Shown here one piece after another: positions 18,394 to 27,318 of a DNA stretch of 37,808 bases (position 1 is its first letter; every line of letters begins with the position of its first letter). The notes under the pieces were generated by a model. That model saw nothing but the letters and a program-made list of their open reading frames with translations. It ran no database searches and was not told the origin of the DNA. The position numbers and the translations under genes were made by a program. The DNA comes from Clostridiaceae bacterium. Its GTDB lineage: Bacteria > Bacillota > Clostridia > CAYPLH01 > DUMO01. The stretch covers positions 1-37,808 of the forward strand of contig DUMO01000086.1 in assembly GCA_012839865.1 (NCBI GenBank), in the 5' to 3' direction.

Positions 18394-19314
18394 TCAATTC
18401 CCCCATAAATTCTCGGGATAAACACCCTTTTTGATCATTTCCCTGATGGCGTCAACAACAACCGGTTTATCTTCCCGGTAAGTTACGCCATACCATTTAT
18501 CATGTGATTTTAGTACTTTCACCCTGGCAACCTTTTCTTTAATCAAGCTTCCGACAACATCAGGGAGGAAGTATTCCGCCTTCAAAAGGTTGTCCTTGTT
18601 GGCTTTGAAAAATTCAGGGAACTTTTTGCCAAGTTCGCTGAAGAAAGCGGGAGTAAATCCCCATGTATTCAATGAAACGATACTTCCGGCAGGGATGGTG
18701 ATCCAGTTGTCTTCACCCTCCATGTACTTTGTTTCATTGCCGAACTTTTTGATTTTTGTTCTTTCAGTAATCTGAACAAGGTAGCCATCTTCATCCACAA
18801 CACAAACTCCACGGGCTACTGTTCCGTTTTCGGTCAATGTGTTTTCCATGACAAATCCCACCATGCAATAATCGTGGGGGTTCTTGGCAACATCCAGATT
18901 CTTGAGATATTCGGCAAGGACCATGAATGTTGAACGGCCGTAAAAGTCGTCAGCATTAATTACCGCAAAAGGTTCCTTAATGGCATTGCGGCAGCTCAAA
19001 ACCGCATGACCCGTTCCCCAGGGTTTTACTCTTTCGGAAGGTATGCTTATCCCTTCCGGAATATCATCCAGTCTCTGATATACATATTCGGTTTCAATTT
19101 GCTTTTCAATATGGGATCCTACCTTCTCCATAAAAACGTCTTTGATGTCTTCTTTTATGATAAATACAACTTTTTTGAAACCAGCCAAAATTGCGTCATA
19201 AATTGAATAATCCATTATTATTTCGCCATGAGGTCCTACAGGATCAATTTGCTTGAGTCCTCCATACCGGCTTCCCATTCCTGCAGCCATGACGGCCAGA
19301 GTTGGTTTGTTCAT
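18394..19314 (-). CDS. Sugar-1-phosphate nucleotidyltransferase
   Basis: Predicted NDP-sugar pyrophosphorylase, joining a sugar 1-phosphate to a nucleotide. Start ATG 19314 lies 8 nt after AAGGAGG, giving 306 aa; the seven-codon longer frame is rejected because its codons form the ribosome site. The N-terminal signature is AGMGSRYGG (11-19) with K21; GTGHA (100-104) and NADDFYG (120-126) are the nucleotide and metal sites. Spacing after the signature differs from classic GalU/GlmU, so the sugar is unknown. It is coupled to the kinase gene and 167 bp downstream of galE. Confidence 0.85.
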   Translation of the reverse strand: MNKPTLAVMAAGMGSRYGGLKQIDPVGPHGEIIMDYSIYDAILAGFKKVVFIIKEDIKDVFMEKVGSHIEKQIETEYVYQRLDDIPEGISIPSERVKPWGTGHAVLSCRNAIKEPFAVINADDFYGRSTFMVLAEYLKNLDVAKNPHDYCMVGFVMENTLTENGTVARGVCVVDEDGYLVQITERTKIKKFGNETKYMEGEDNWITIPAGSIVSLNTWGFTPAFFSELGKKFPEFFKANKDNLLKAEYFLPDVVGSLIKEKVARVKVLKSHDKWYGVTYREDKPVVVDAIREMIKKGVYPENLWGN

Positions 19315-19392
19315 CAGTTTTTCCTCCTTGGTCAAAAGTGGTCTTTATAATTTTCATGCATAAGCATTAATTTTTATCTTAGTTTGGCATAC

Positions 19393-19472
19393 GCAAAGAA
19401 CACCCGTTGAACAACCCCTAATCATTGAAATATCAGACAGGGGCTGCCAAAAAGATGCGGGGTGTGCTTTGC
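19393..19472 (-). other. Intercistronic stem-loop between galE and the nucleotidyltransferase gene
   Basis: Arms 19393-19405 and 19460-19472 are complementary at 12 of 13 positions; an inner CCCCT/AGGGG pair (19415-19419 with 19439-19443) extends the fold. It begins 10 nt past the galE stop in the transcribed direction. No U-run follows, so a partial terminator or an mRNA-end stabiliser fits better than a full terminator. Confidence 0.5.
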
Positions 19473-19481
19473 AGAGTACTT

Positions 19482-20492
19482 TTATTTATATCCGTTGGGG
19501 TTCATGCTTTGCCATCTCCAGGCGTCGACACACATTTCATCTGTACCCTTTTTGGCCGACCAGTTCAGCTCCAGTTCTGCTTTTGTGGGGTCGGCATAGC
19601 ATGCGGCAATATCCCCGGGCCTTCTTTCGGTAATGACATATGGTATTTTCCTGCCTGAAGCTTTTTCGAAAGCCTTTACCATCTCAAGTACGCTGTATCC
19701 GCGTCCTGTCCCAAGATTATAGGCAACTATGCCGGGATTGGTACTAACCTTTTCAATGGCTTTCAAATGCCCTATTGCCAGGTCCACTACATGAATATAA
19801 TCCCGTACTCCGGTACCGTCAGGCGTTGGGTAATCATTGCCGAATACCTTCAGATAAGGAAGTTTGCCAATTGCCACCTGTGAAATATATGGAACAAGAT
19901 TGTTGGGGATACCGTTCGGATCTTCACCTATAAGACCGCTTTCATGGGCTCCCACAGGGTTGAAATAACGAAGGAGTATCGCATTAAATGAAGGATCCGA
20001 AATATATACGTCCTTTAAAATCTGCTCGATTATTAGTTTGGAACGGCCATATGGATTGGTGGCCGAAAGCGGGAAATCCTCCTTTATTGGTACGGTATGC
20101 GGATCTCCGTAAACAGTTGCAGAAGAGCTGAATACTATCTTGTTTACACCGTACTTTTTCATTGTTTCGCAAAGTATAATAGTTCCTGTAATATTGTTAT
20201 GGTAGTATTTAAGAGGAATGGACACCGATTCACCAACAGCCTTCAGACCTGCGAAGTGTATTATCGAATCTATTTTTTCCTTCTCAAAAATGTTTTCCAA
20301 AGCTTTGCGGTCTAAAAGGTCTGTCTTGTAAAAGGGAAAGTCCTTTCCTGTAATCTGCTTCACACGTTTTAAGGATTCTTCCTTGCTATTGCTTAAATTG
20401 TCAATTACCACAATTTCGTAACCTGCGTTCAAGAGTTCAACACAAGTATGACTTCCAATATAACCGGCACCTCCGGTCACTAAAATTGACAT
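19482..20492 (-). CDS. galE: UDP-glucose/UDP-hexosamine 4-epimerase GalE
   Basis: Interconverts UDP-glucose and UDP-galactose, and in some members UDP-GlcNAc and UDP-GalNAc. The 336-aa product has the NAD-binding GGAGYIGSH at its N-terminus, active-site SSSATVYG, and the YGRSK (YxxxK) catalytic pair. NPVGAHESG and the late [11 protein letters not shown] block are typical of GalE. ATG 20492 follows GGAGG. It leads a minus-strand run with the nucleotidyltransferase and kinase genes. A promoter with good -35 and -10 lies about 70-100 bp upstream. Confidence 0.95.
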   Translation of the reverse strand: MSILVTGGAGYIGSHTCVELLNAGYEIVVIDNLSNSKEESLKRVKQITGKDFPFYKTDLLDRKALENIFEKEKIDSIIHFAGLKAVGESVSIPLKYYHNNITGTIILCETMKKYGVNKIVFSSSATVYGDPHTVPIKEDFPLSATNPYGRSKLIIEQILKDVYISDPSFNAILLRYFNPVGAHESGLIGEDPNGIPNNLVPYISQVAIGKLPYLKVFGNDYPTPDGTGVRDYIHVVDLAIGHLKAIEKVSTNPGIVAYNLGTGRGYSVLEMVKAFEKASGRKIPYVITERRPGDIAACYADPTKAELELNWSAKKGTDEMCVDAWRWQSMNPNGYK

Positions 20493-20561
20493 TGCCCTAC
20501 CTCCATTGGTCGAAATTAGCCATCAAATATAATACATTTTACACCTTTTGGCTTTAGTATT

Positions 20562-20590
20562 AATATAATATCATTCATGTCTAAAATCAA
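20562..20590 (-). promoter_or_regulatory. Promoter of the galE sugar-activation operon
   Basis: On the minus strand, -35 TTGATT (20590-20585) and -10 TATATT (20567-20562) are separated by 17 bp; they match consensus at 4/6 and 5/6. The position just after the upstream gene's terminator and about 70 bp before galE supports it. Confidence 0.55.
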
Positions 20591-20600
20591 TAACAAGTTT

Positions 20601-20629
20601 TCAAAAAAAAGTTGCTGTAACAGCAACTT
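20601..20629 (-). terminator. Intrinsic terminator of the acyl-CoA synthetase gene
   Basis: A 9-bp stem (AAGTTGCTG with CAGCAACTT, 20609-20629), loop of 3. It is followed on the minus strand by a run of eight T before TTGAAAAC... (20610-20603). Canonical Rho-independent form, about 20 nt past the stop codon at 20650. Confidence 0.88.
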
Positions 20630-20649
20630 ATAATAAGAAGTAAGCGCAG

Positions 20650-22377
20650 CTAAACACTCTTGTCTATATCAACACTATATCGTTTAATCTTTTTGGTGGT
20701 TGTTTTTGCAAATTCGTCCTGTCTTATATCAAACTTGCAAATACATTTATATAAAGGCATCTTGTGATTGACTGCCTTAACCTCGCTGCTTATTATCTTC
20801 ATTACTTCATCATCGGCAATGTCTTCTTTTTTCAGCTTCTGTTTAATGGCTTCATAATCTGGTACAATTTGCGCATAAACATAGGTTTCATTATCTTCTT
20901 TACTATCCTTGCCCCATACCAGAGACTCAAAGATATAGGGGCTGTTGTTCAGATAGGCTTCCACTTCCTCAGGAAAAATATTTTTTCCGTTTTTGGTGAC
21001 AATGACATTTTTCTTTCTTCCTGTTATATAATAAAAACCGTCTTTATCCTTGTAACCCAGGTCACCTGTAAAGAACCAGCCATCCTTTAAGACTTTGCTT
21101 GTGGCAGCCTCATTCTGATAATATCCAAGCATTACATTATCGCCTTTTACCACAATTTCTCCAATGCCTTCATTATCTACGTCTTCCAGTTTTACTTCTA
21201 TGCCCGGAAGAGGGAGACCGATGGATGCATCATGGAAAGTCTGCTCGATGTTGACAGTAACAATAGGAGAGCATTCGGTAAGGCCGTATCCCTGCAGTAT
21301 TTTAAATCCCATGCTGCGCATTCCCTTTGACACTTCAGGGTTTATGGCTGCAGCACCGGAAATTATAAGTCTTACACGTCCTCCAACATTTTCATGTATT
21401 TGCTTGAACAGTTTTTTTCTAAGGTCAATATTGAAAGTATTAAGCAGGAAATCTGATACCTTAAGGGCAATTTTAAGTTTCCTTTTCAGCCCGGGTTTTT
21501 TTGCAGCGGAATCCCATATTTTTTTATACATGCTTTCAATAATCAACGGGACCAGCAATAAAATTGTCGGTTTAACCTCCTGTAGATTCTTTGATATATG
21601 CTTCAGACCTTCTATGAATGAAATGCAGCAGCCGTTGTAGATCATAAGAAGAAATCCGCATGTGCATTCATAGGTATGGTGCAGAGGAAGCATGGACAGT
21701 ACCGAATCATTGCAGTCGATGTACAGGGTCTTGCATACTGCCATGAAGTTTGAACATATATTTTTGTGGCTTAACATAACACCCTTTGCAATATCGGTGG
21801 TTCCTGAGGTGAAAAGCAGAATGCTCATTTTTTCAGGGTCGATTTCTGCATTTTTGTAAGTGACATTACCCAAATCAATAAGCTTGCTTCCTTCGCTGAT
21901 AAGCTGCTTGAATGAAAGAGCCCCGTCCCTGGCTTCATCAAGCTCCATATTGATGATGTATTCGAGTGAAGGTGCGTTCTTTGCAATACTTCTTATTTGT
22001 TCGTCCAGCTTGCCGGAATAAATGATGGCGGAAGCCTTGGACCTGTTTAGAAGATTCTCGATTTCATTTTTCGGAAGTTCCTTGTCCAGAGGTATAACAA
22101 CACCGACTCCACATACGACAGCCAGATAGGAAACACACCATTCATAACTGTTTTCACCTATAACTGCAATGTGTTTTCCTTTCAGCCCAAGATTCAGCAA
22201 AGCCGTACCAAGGGAGTCTACATCCTTTTTGAATTCATTGTAGGTGATACCTGTATAGTTGCCATCCCTTTTAATGTAAAAAGCATTTCTGCTCCCGAAC
22301 AGTTCGGAGCTTTTATTCAGCATGTCTTTAAGATCCCTGACATGCCTTACTTTGTACAAATCATTGTTAATGGCCAT
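20650..22377 (-). CDS. AMP-forming acyl-CoA synthetase / long-chain fatty acid ligase
   Basis: ANL-superfamily enzyme that activates a carboxylic (fatty) acid as the acyl-AMP and passes it to CoA. Start ATG 22377 (MAINNDLYKV) has AAGGGGTG upstream, giving 575 aa; the 54-codon longer frame lacks a ribosome site. Motifs: P-loop FTSGTTDIAKG (189-199, where the usual TTGxPKG is altered to TTDIAKG), GYGLTECSP, GWFFTGDLGYKDKDG, the hinge TGRKKNVIV, and a C-terminal lysine cluster (KTTTKKIKR) with the likely catalytic Lys. The altered P-loop does not rule out activity. The terminator and promoter are described separately. Confidence 0.88.
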   Translation of the reverse strand: MAINNDLYKVRHVRDLKDMLNKSSELFGSRNAFYIKRDGNYTGITYNEFKKDVDSLGTALLNLGLKGKHIAVIGENSYEWCVSYLAVVCGVGVVIPLDKELPKNEIENLLNRSKASAIIYSGKLDEQIRSIAKNAPSLEYIINMELDEARDGALSFKQLISEGSKLIDLGNVTYKNAEIDPEKMSILLFTSGTTDIAKGVMLSHKNICSNFMAVCKTLYIDCNDSVLSMLPLHHTYECTCGFLLMIYNGCCISFIEGLKHISKNLQEVKPTILLLVPLIIESMYKKIWDSAAKKPGLKRKLKIALKVSDFLLNTFNIDLRKKLFKQIHENVGGRVRLIISGAAAINPEVSKGMRSMGFKILQGYGLTECSPIVTVNIEQTFHDASIGLPLPGIEVKLEDVDNEGIGEIVVKGDNVMLGYYQNEAATSKVLKDGWFFTGDLGYKDKDGFYYITGRKKNVIVTKNGKNIFPEEVEAYLNNSPYIFESLVWGKDSKEDNETYVYAQIVPDYEAIKQKLKKEDIADDEVMKIISSEVKAVNHKMPLYKCICKFDIRQDEFAKTTTKKIKRYSVDIDKSV

Positions 22378-22466
22378 TCTCCGCACCCCTTTACAAAAAT
22401 AAAGTATGAAATTAAAATAATTCCCCTGAAAATGAGCTGAAACCGTTTTTAAGCAATACGTATCCC

Positions 22467-22491
22467 AGACTGGAACAGTCCCGGAAGGACT
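22467..22491 (-). other. Overlapping alternative hairpins in the acyl-CoA synthetase leader
   Basis: GACTG/CAGTC (22467-22479) and AGTCC/GGACT (22477-22491) share the AGTC segment, so only one can form at a time. Both lie in the roughly 190-nt leader between the predicted promoter and ATG 22377. Stems are short (5 bp), so this may be chance. Confidence 0.25.
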
Positions 22492-22578
22492 TGCGCCGGT
22501 AAAATATATTGCATTTAAAGTTTCAACTTGCAGGTACATTTTTAATAAATAAGTTGTCGACGATATTAGCCTGTCAAT

Positions 22579-22607
22579 ATTATATACCTGATGAACATCA
22601 GATTCAA
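22579..22607 (-). promoter_or_regulatory. Acyl-CoA synthetase promoter with dyad in the spacer
   Basis: On the minus strand -35 TTGAAT (22607-22602) and a perfect -10 TATAAT (22584-22579) are 17 bp apart. The spacer contains the dyad CTGATG-TT-CATCAG (22588-22601), placed where a repressor would block RNA polymerase. The promoter shape is seen directly; the regulator is unknown. Confidence 0.6.
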
Positions 22608-22653
22608 GAAAAATTTATGAGCAGGTACTAACATCAAGTAATTATATGCGGGA

Positions 22654-23949
22654 TTATCTCCAATATATTCTTCTAAATCTTCTGATTCTTCTTTTTCTTA
22701 AGGTTCTGATTAATGCAAAAAGCAAAACTATGACAGCAAGGCAGATTGCAAAGAGTACCACATACCGGCTGTAACCTGTCTGATTATCGGTATTGGTAAT
22801 TTCAATAATGTCTGCTGCCTGTTCTGTAACCTCGGGTATGATTTTGCTGACTGATCTTGAAGCGATCAAATCTGACCTTCCGATTTCACTTCCGTCAGCT
22901 TTGTAAATGACAGAGCCTATTACATCTCCGGCTTTGACGGGAGCATTGACAGGGTTTTTGACGGAGATTTCCTTTTCAATATTCCAGAGACTTTTATCCA
23001 GGGGTAAAAGGGCTTTGATTTCTTTTGATGCAACCAGTTCAAGTTCGGGGCTGCCCTCAGCGTCCAATACATTAACGGTTCTTACAACATGATTGGCTTC
23101 TATGATATTTTGTACTGCAAAATTTTTATAACCATATTCTAAAAGTTCTTTCCCGAATTTAAAGGAATCTTCTCTTGTTTTTGCACCTAGTATGACTGCC
23201 AGAAGCTCAAGATTACTGTTGTCTACAGCCGATGCCACCAGGTTGAAGCCGGCAGGGTCTGTATAACCTGTTTTTATGCCTGTAACACGGGTGAAGCATT
23301 CAGATGTTTCATTCAAAAGCAAATTTGTAGATTCAAGATATATTTTTTCATCTGGATTGCCGGCTGACGGCATGTTATAGTATTTTTGGGATACTACTTC
23401 CCTGAACTTGGGCAGGGTAAGGGCATGCCTTGCAATAATGGAAAGATCCAATGCACTGGAATAATGATTATCATCATGCATGCCGTTGGCATTTTTAAAA
23501 TTTGTATTTGTGCAGCCCAGCTCTTTTGCTCTGGCATTCATCAACTCTATAAATTCTTTCCTGGTAGGAGATATATTTTCAGCAATAATATTTGCTGCTT
23601 CGTTTGCAGACTTTACGAGCATTGCATTCAGCAGAACGTCAAGAGTATATGATTCTCCTGGCTTGATGCCTACATGCATTCCATCGGGACCAATGTCATA
23701 GACTGCTTCCTTGCTGGCTGTCATAACCTGGTCCAGGGAACCTTTTTCAAGGGCTAAAATCGCAGTCATTATTTTGGTTGTACTGGCAGGGTAAAGTTCA
23801 GCTGTAGGGTTTTCTGCGTATAGAATTTTTCCGGTGTTTACTTCAACAAGAATGGCCGCCTTTGCGTCTGTCTTAGGGCTTGCATAAACCTGAAGATTTG
23901 TTGCTGCAAATAAAACTAAAATGAATATTATGAATAATGACTTTCTCAA
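22654..23949 (-). CDS. D-alanyl-D-alanine carboxypeptidase (DacF/PBP5-like)
   Basis: Trims the terminal D-Ala from peptidoglycan stem peptides at the outer membrane face. The start is set at TTG 23949, 6 nt after ACGGAGGA; the upstream ATG codons overlap that site. The 431-aa product has a signal peptide (1-24) and S11-family motifs S56-T-T-K59, S114-A-N116 and K226-T-G228, then a PBP5-C-like beta domain (about 260-360). Unusually it ends with a true transmembrane segment (about 396-415) and a very basic tail, instead of the amphipathic helix known in PBP5. The neighbour is an AMP-ligase on the same strand. Confidence 0.92.
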   Translation of the reverse strand: MRKSLFIIFILVLFAATNLQVYASPKTDAKAAILVEVNTGKILYAENPTAELYPASTTKIMTAILALEKGSLDQVMTASKEAVYDIGPDGMHVGIKPGESYTLDVLLNAMLVKSANEAANIIAENISPTRKEFIELMNARAKELGCTNTNFKNANGMHDDNHYSSALDLSIIARHALTLPKFREVVSQKYYNMPSAGNPDEKIYLESTNLLLNETSECFTRVTGIKTGYTDPAGFNLVASAVDNSNLELLAVILGAKTREDSFKFGKELLEYGYKNFAVQNIIEANHVVRTVNVLDAEGSPELELVASKEIKALLPLDKSLWNIEKEISVKNPVNAPVKAGDVIGSVIYKADGSEIGRSDLIASRSVSKIIPEVTEQAADIIEITNTDNQTGYSRYVVLFAICLAVIVLLFALIRTLRKRRIRRFRRIYWR

Positions 23950-24260
23950 CTTGCATCCTCCGTATGACATTTTGCTGTACATTTAAGTATACCATAATTA
24001 TGCTCCAATAATTCAAGGGATACGTATTACTGTTTTATAAACTGTCAGTTCCAACTCTGGAAAGTGGAAAAAATGGTTTTCATGATAATTGTCGTATTAC
24101 AATCATATTTTTATGACATAATTTATACCAAAAAAAGAGGAGTTTAGCCAAATATGTAGAATAGTATACAATTGCAGTACCAATATGGCAGTATGATCAA
24201 GCATACATACAAATAAAAAATGACCTGAAAGTGTGTAAGACTTTGGGAGGTTATGAACAT
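23950..24260. other. Divergent D,D-carboxypeptidase / ComEA-like intergenic region
   Basis: A 311-bp gap between divergent genes. For the minus strand, an extended -10 TGGTATACT (-10 at 23991-23986) lies 19 bp from TTGAAT (24016-24011). Shifted by one base, the pair also resembles a sigma-G type promoter (TGAATA / CATACTA), which would suit a sporulation carboxypeptidase. No convincing promoter is seen for the plus-strand gene, and no other gene is present. Confidence 0.4.
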
Positions 24261-24965
24261 ATGAAATTCAAGATCCGGGGTATTGAGATAAACATAAAAA
24301 AAGAAACAATTGGCATGGTGGTGGCCATAATTATCTTTACATTGCTGGCTGTTGTCTACGCTTATATGAATGACCGGGGAGAATTGGTCTTCAGTTCGGA
24401 CTATGACGGTAACAGTTTTCAAAAGCTTAATCCGGATAGCAATGAAAATGGGAGCAAAGGTGATGACAAACATCCTGTTGAAAAGATTCAGGTGTATGTA
24501 ACAGGCTGCGTGAAAAACCCGGGAGTTGTAACCCTGGAAAAGGGTCAAATTATTGCAGATGCAATAGAAGCTGCCGGTGGGTTTACAGAAGATGCAGATC
24601 TTGAAAATATAAATCTGGTTTATCAATTGAACCGAAATGTAATGCTGAGAATCAAGTCCAGGATTCAGAATGAAGAAGCAAAGGGCGGAGAAATTTCCGA
24701 GGCAGGTTCGGGCATTGAAATGATTTATGGGAGCGGGGGGGCAGTGGTGGACTACACGGGTAAACAGGAGCCGAACCTCATAAATATCAACACGGCAACT
24801 GTTTTGGAGCTTCAAAGCCTGCCCGGCATTGGAGAACAGACAGCCAAAAGCATAGTTGAATACAGAAACAGGAATGGCAGTTTTGAGAAGATAGAAGATA
24901 TAATGAAAGTTCCCGGAATTAAGGAAAACAAGTTTGAGGATATAAAAGATTTAATTACCGTATAA
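24261..24965 (+). CDS. comEA: ComEA-like membrane DNA-binding protein
   Basis: Start ATG 24261 lies 10 nt after GGGAGG; 234 aa. It has one membrane segment (about 17-36), a hydrophilic linker, an SLBB domain (about 75-131; VTGCVKNPGVVTL) and a C-terminal helix-hairpin-helix pair (about 172-234; ININTATVLELQSLPGIGEQTAKSIVEYR is the conserved region). This is the Gram-positive ComEA architecture, the receptor that binds incoming double-stranded DNA at the membrane. No comEC lies beside it here, so a competence role is only inferred. Confidence 0.88.
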   Translation: MKFKIRGIEINIKKETIGMVVAIIIFTLLAVVYAYMNDRGELVFSSDYDGNSFQKLNPDSNENGSKGDDKHPVEKIQVYVTGCVKNPGVVTLEKGQIIADAIEAAGGFTEDADLENINLVYQLNRNVMLRIKSRIQNEEAKGGEISEAGSGIEMIYGSGGAVVDYTGKQEPNLININTATVLELQSLPGIGEQTAKSIVEYRNRNGSFEKIEDIMKVPGIKENKFEDIKDLITV

Positions 24966-25166
24966 GAATTTTTTATCCCTCAAGCCAACTTGCAATAAAA
25001 ACCTGATCGGTTGAAAATGCTTAACTGAAGGCTATGACTTAAGTAACCGGGATGAAGGCTTACTTTACTTATAAAAAGCGATTACATATTACTTAGGGGT
25101 TCACCTTGCTTTAATTTCTGATTCATGACCAATAAAAGTGATTGCAACCTCCCCAATAGGCAGGTT

Positions 25167-25718
25167 TTACTTAAAAAGGATTACTCCGACATATGATACT
25201 GTATCCTTGCCGTTATAATATGGTATTCCACAGTTGGTTGTGAGTTCCTTTACATCTATCCCGCAGGCTTCAACTGAAGGAAAGGCTTTCTCAGGGAAAC
25301 GGCATTTTTCCCCTATTGCATATGTGCATTCTTTACATATGCTGCATGCGCCTGCTTTTAAAAGAAATAAATCTTTATAACCAAAATCTTTTTTTATTTT
25401 TATTGAAACCTTTTCAAGCACTTCTTCAAGGTCGGATTTTGCTTTCATCATGCCTTCAAAATCAAAAGAATCCTCGAGCTGTCTTACTACCTGAATTAAC
25501 AGTCCGGTATCATACTTCTTAATTTTTCCCTCCAGTTCTTCCAGTGTTCCGACACCTGGTGGGCAAGTCCAATTAGTACCGTACCTGCCGCATGAGTTCA
25601 ACTCGCAAAGATGGCGAAATTCCCTTGAGAAAACCAATTTGTTTACGTCAATGACAGCCGCATTTGTTGCTCCCAATTCTCTGGCGGCAAGAACGAGTCT
25701 TTCCATTTGCTGCTTCAA
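25167..25718 (-). CDS. DUF2284 cysteine-rich metal-binding protein
   Basis: A 183-aa protein starting with TTG 25718, whose TTGA overlaps the TGA stop of the regulator gene; an AAGGGGG ribosome site lies 8 nt upstream. Cysteines cluster at C38, C43, C52 (CELNSCGRYGTNWTCPPG) and at C125, C128, C131, C139, C152 and C163 (CSICKECTYAIGEKC is the core), suggesting an Fe-S or zinc site. DUF2284 proteins often sit near corrinoid and methyltransfer genes. Here the gene is translationally coupled to a PocR-type regulator. The biochemical role is unknown. Confidence 0.82.
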   Translation of the reverse strand: MKQQMERLVLAARELGATNAAVIDVNKLVFSREFRHLCELNSCGRYGTNWTCPPGVGTLEELEGKIKKYDTGLLIQVVRQLEDSFDFEGMMKAKSDLEEVLEKVSIKIKKDFGYKDLFLLKAGACSICKECTYAIGEKCRFPEKAFPSVEACGIDVKELTTNCGIPYYNGKDTVSYVGVILFK

Positions 25719-27004
25719 ATAACCTGCCCCCTTGATTTTCTAAATTTTCCCGGAGTCACACCCGTTATTTTTTTAAACACCCTGGAAAAATAGCTTTGAT
25801 CTTCAAACCCTATAAGAATTGATACATCCACTAATGGTATGGATTCATCCAGTAAAAGCTTTTTACCCATTTCAATACGCACATTGTTTAAATATACATT
25901 GAAATTTTTCCTGGTTTCATCTTTGAACAGCTTGCTGAAATACGGAGGGCTCAAGTGAACATATGAAGCAACATCCTCCAAAGTTATTTTACTCATGTAA
26001 TTTTTGTTTATATATTCAATTGCTTTGTAAATTATATCCGCATGTTTTACATTGGCCAGGTTGAACACACAGTCAGTAAACCTGGTCAATATTTTGGACA
26101 GCCAGAAGCTGATTTCCTCAACTGTTTTAAAGCTGAATATCTGGTTTATATAATGGCAATTGAGCCCAAAAACCTCCTCATTGTCTGCGCCGCCTTCCAG
26201 AGCAGCCCTTGAGAGCAGTACCACAAGCTCAAGGGTACGGGATTTTATCACTTCAAAATCCATTCCCGATGAAAAGAAAATGTGACCCAGTATTTCATTG
26301 AGTATTTTTTGTGCACTCTTTTTATCTCCTATTGAAATGTGCTTCAACAAATCCTTTTCTTTTTCAATGGGGTAACTTTCCACAGGACGCCGGTCACCGC
26401 TCATATTCTTAATATCATGGATATACTGGGATATATCTGACTGCTGCCTGTTATAGTCGGTAGCTTCTTTATATTTCAGGGAAACCGAGTCGGATGCATG
26501 CTCTGCGACAATATACAGCAAATCCGACAGGCTTGTTACTTTGTCAGGCTTTACAACAGGGATGTCCTTCAAATGTTCCTTAAGCTCGGACAATACACTT
26601 TTGTCCTTGATATTGCGCTCAATGATCTCATCAATCAAGAATTCATTGGGGTCCACCATCAATACCGGACCGCCCATTAAGGAGCATCGGGTGATACTAT
26701 CGGAGTGAAGGGGAGATACCCAATGGGTAAAACCCATGGGACAGAAAAATATGTACTTGCCCCCGAAGCGTTCTGCCTGGTAACTGCCATACAAATGAGA
26801 ATCCCTGCAAATGTCGGGGTTGCATAACATCTGGTGCACATTTGCGCAAAAACCCCCTTCATTATTACAGGATGCCCTGTAAATGACCTCCCCGGTGGAA
26901 TCAATAATTGAGCTTTCCACTCCTGTGCATTTGCTGTAAACATCCAGGCACTCTTTAGCTTTTTTCAAATCAAATTCATCATCGAACAATTTTCTGAGGG
27001 ACAT
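25715..27004 (-). CDS. AraC-family regulator with PocR sensor domain
   Basis: A 429-aa transcription regulator. Residues about 9-170 form a PocR-type ligand-sensing domain with many cysteines (C61, C66, C88 and others). Residues about 320-427 are an AraC helix-turn-helix pair (ITLEDVASYVHLSPPYFSKLF and the ending GFEDQSYFSRVFKK...TPGKFR). PocR domains sense small carbon compounds in propanediol, glycerol and one-carbon gene sets. ATG 27004 follows AGGAG. It is the best candidate activator of the neighbouring corrinoid genes. Confidence 0.88.
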   Translation of the reverse strand: MSLRKLFDDEFDLKKAKECLDVYSKCTGVESSIIDSTGEVIYRASCNNEGGFCANVHQMLCNPDICRDSHLYGSYQAERFGGKYIFFCPMGFTHWVSPLHSDSITRCSLMGGPVLMVDPNEFLIDEIIERNIKDKSVLSELKEHLKDIPVVKPDKVTSLSDLLYIVAEHASDSVSLKYKEATDYNRQQSDISQYIHDIKNMSGDRRPVESYPIEKEKDLLKHISIGDKKSAQKILNEILGHIFFSSGMDFEVIKSRTLELVVLLSRAALEGGADNEEVFGLNCHYINQIFSFKTVEEISFWLSKILTRFTDCVFNLANVKHADIIYKAIEYINKNYMSKITLEDVASYVHLSPPYFSKLFKDETRKNFNVYLNNVRIEMGKKLLLDESIPLVDVSILIGFEDQSYFSRVFKKITGVTPGKFRKSRGQVI

Positions 27005-27318
27005 TTTTTCTCCTGTTCAATAACCGGTTTTTCAAGACTCCTGCCGTTAAGGCTTTTGTAGCGAAATTATCACGCCTTTTAATTTTGCGTGAATTCAAAA
27101 GCATCTATTTATATTTTATTAAAACTTTAACCTTATGTAAACTTCCATAATTACAGTTCCGTTGCCAATGTTCAATGGAATACTGCAACTGGTTGTTTCG
27201 AAACGTTGACAATATTGTATGAGCAAAAAGTTCAAAAGATATAATTTGCAGTTGTCAAAGCAGAAAAGGTGTCTGCCTGTTGCAGGTAGTGACAGGCAAT
27301 AAGATAAATATGCAGCTG
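27005..27318. other. Gap between RACo-like gene and PocR regulator gene
   Basis: A 314-bp gap on the transcribed minus strand. It holds a 7-bp stem-loop just past the RACo-like stop (TGCCTGT with ACAGGCA, 27274-27298), possibly a weak terminator, and a 10-bp palindrome GTTTCGAAAC near 27195-27204. No clear promoter or gene is seen. The regulator may therefore have its own unrecognised promoter or depend on readthrough. Confidence 0.4.

Noticed and set aside
22615-22631. A FapR-like half-site (TTAGTACC on the minus strand) just upstream of the acyl-CoA synthetase promoter
   Set aside because: Only one half matches well and FapR is best known from Bacillales; too weak to name a lipid regulator.
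24144-24815. A 223-codon minus-strand frame opposite the comEA-like gene
   Set aside because: The plus strand carries recognisable SLBB and helix-hairpin-helix domains; the antisense product has no known features and no ribosome site.
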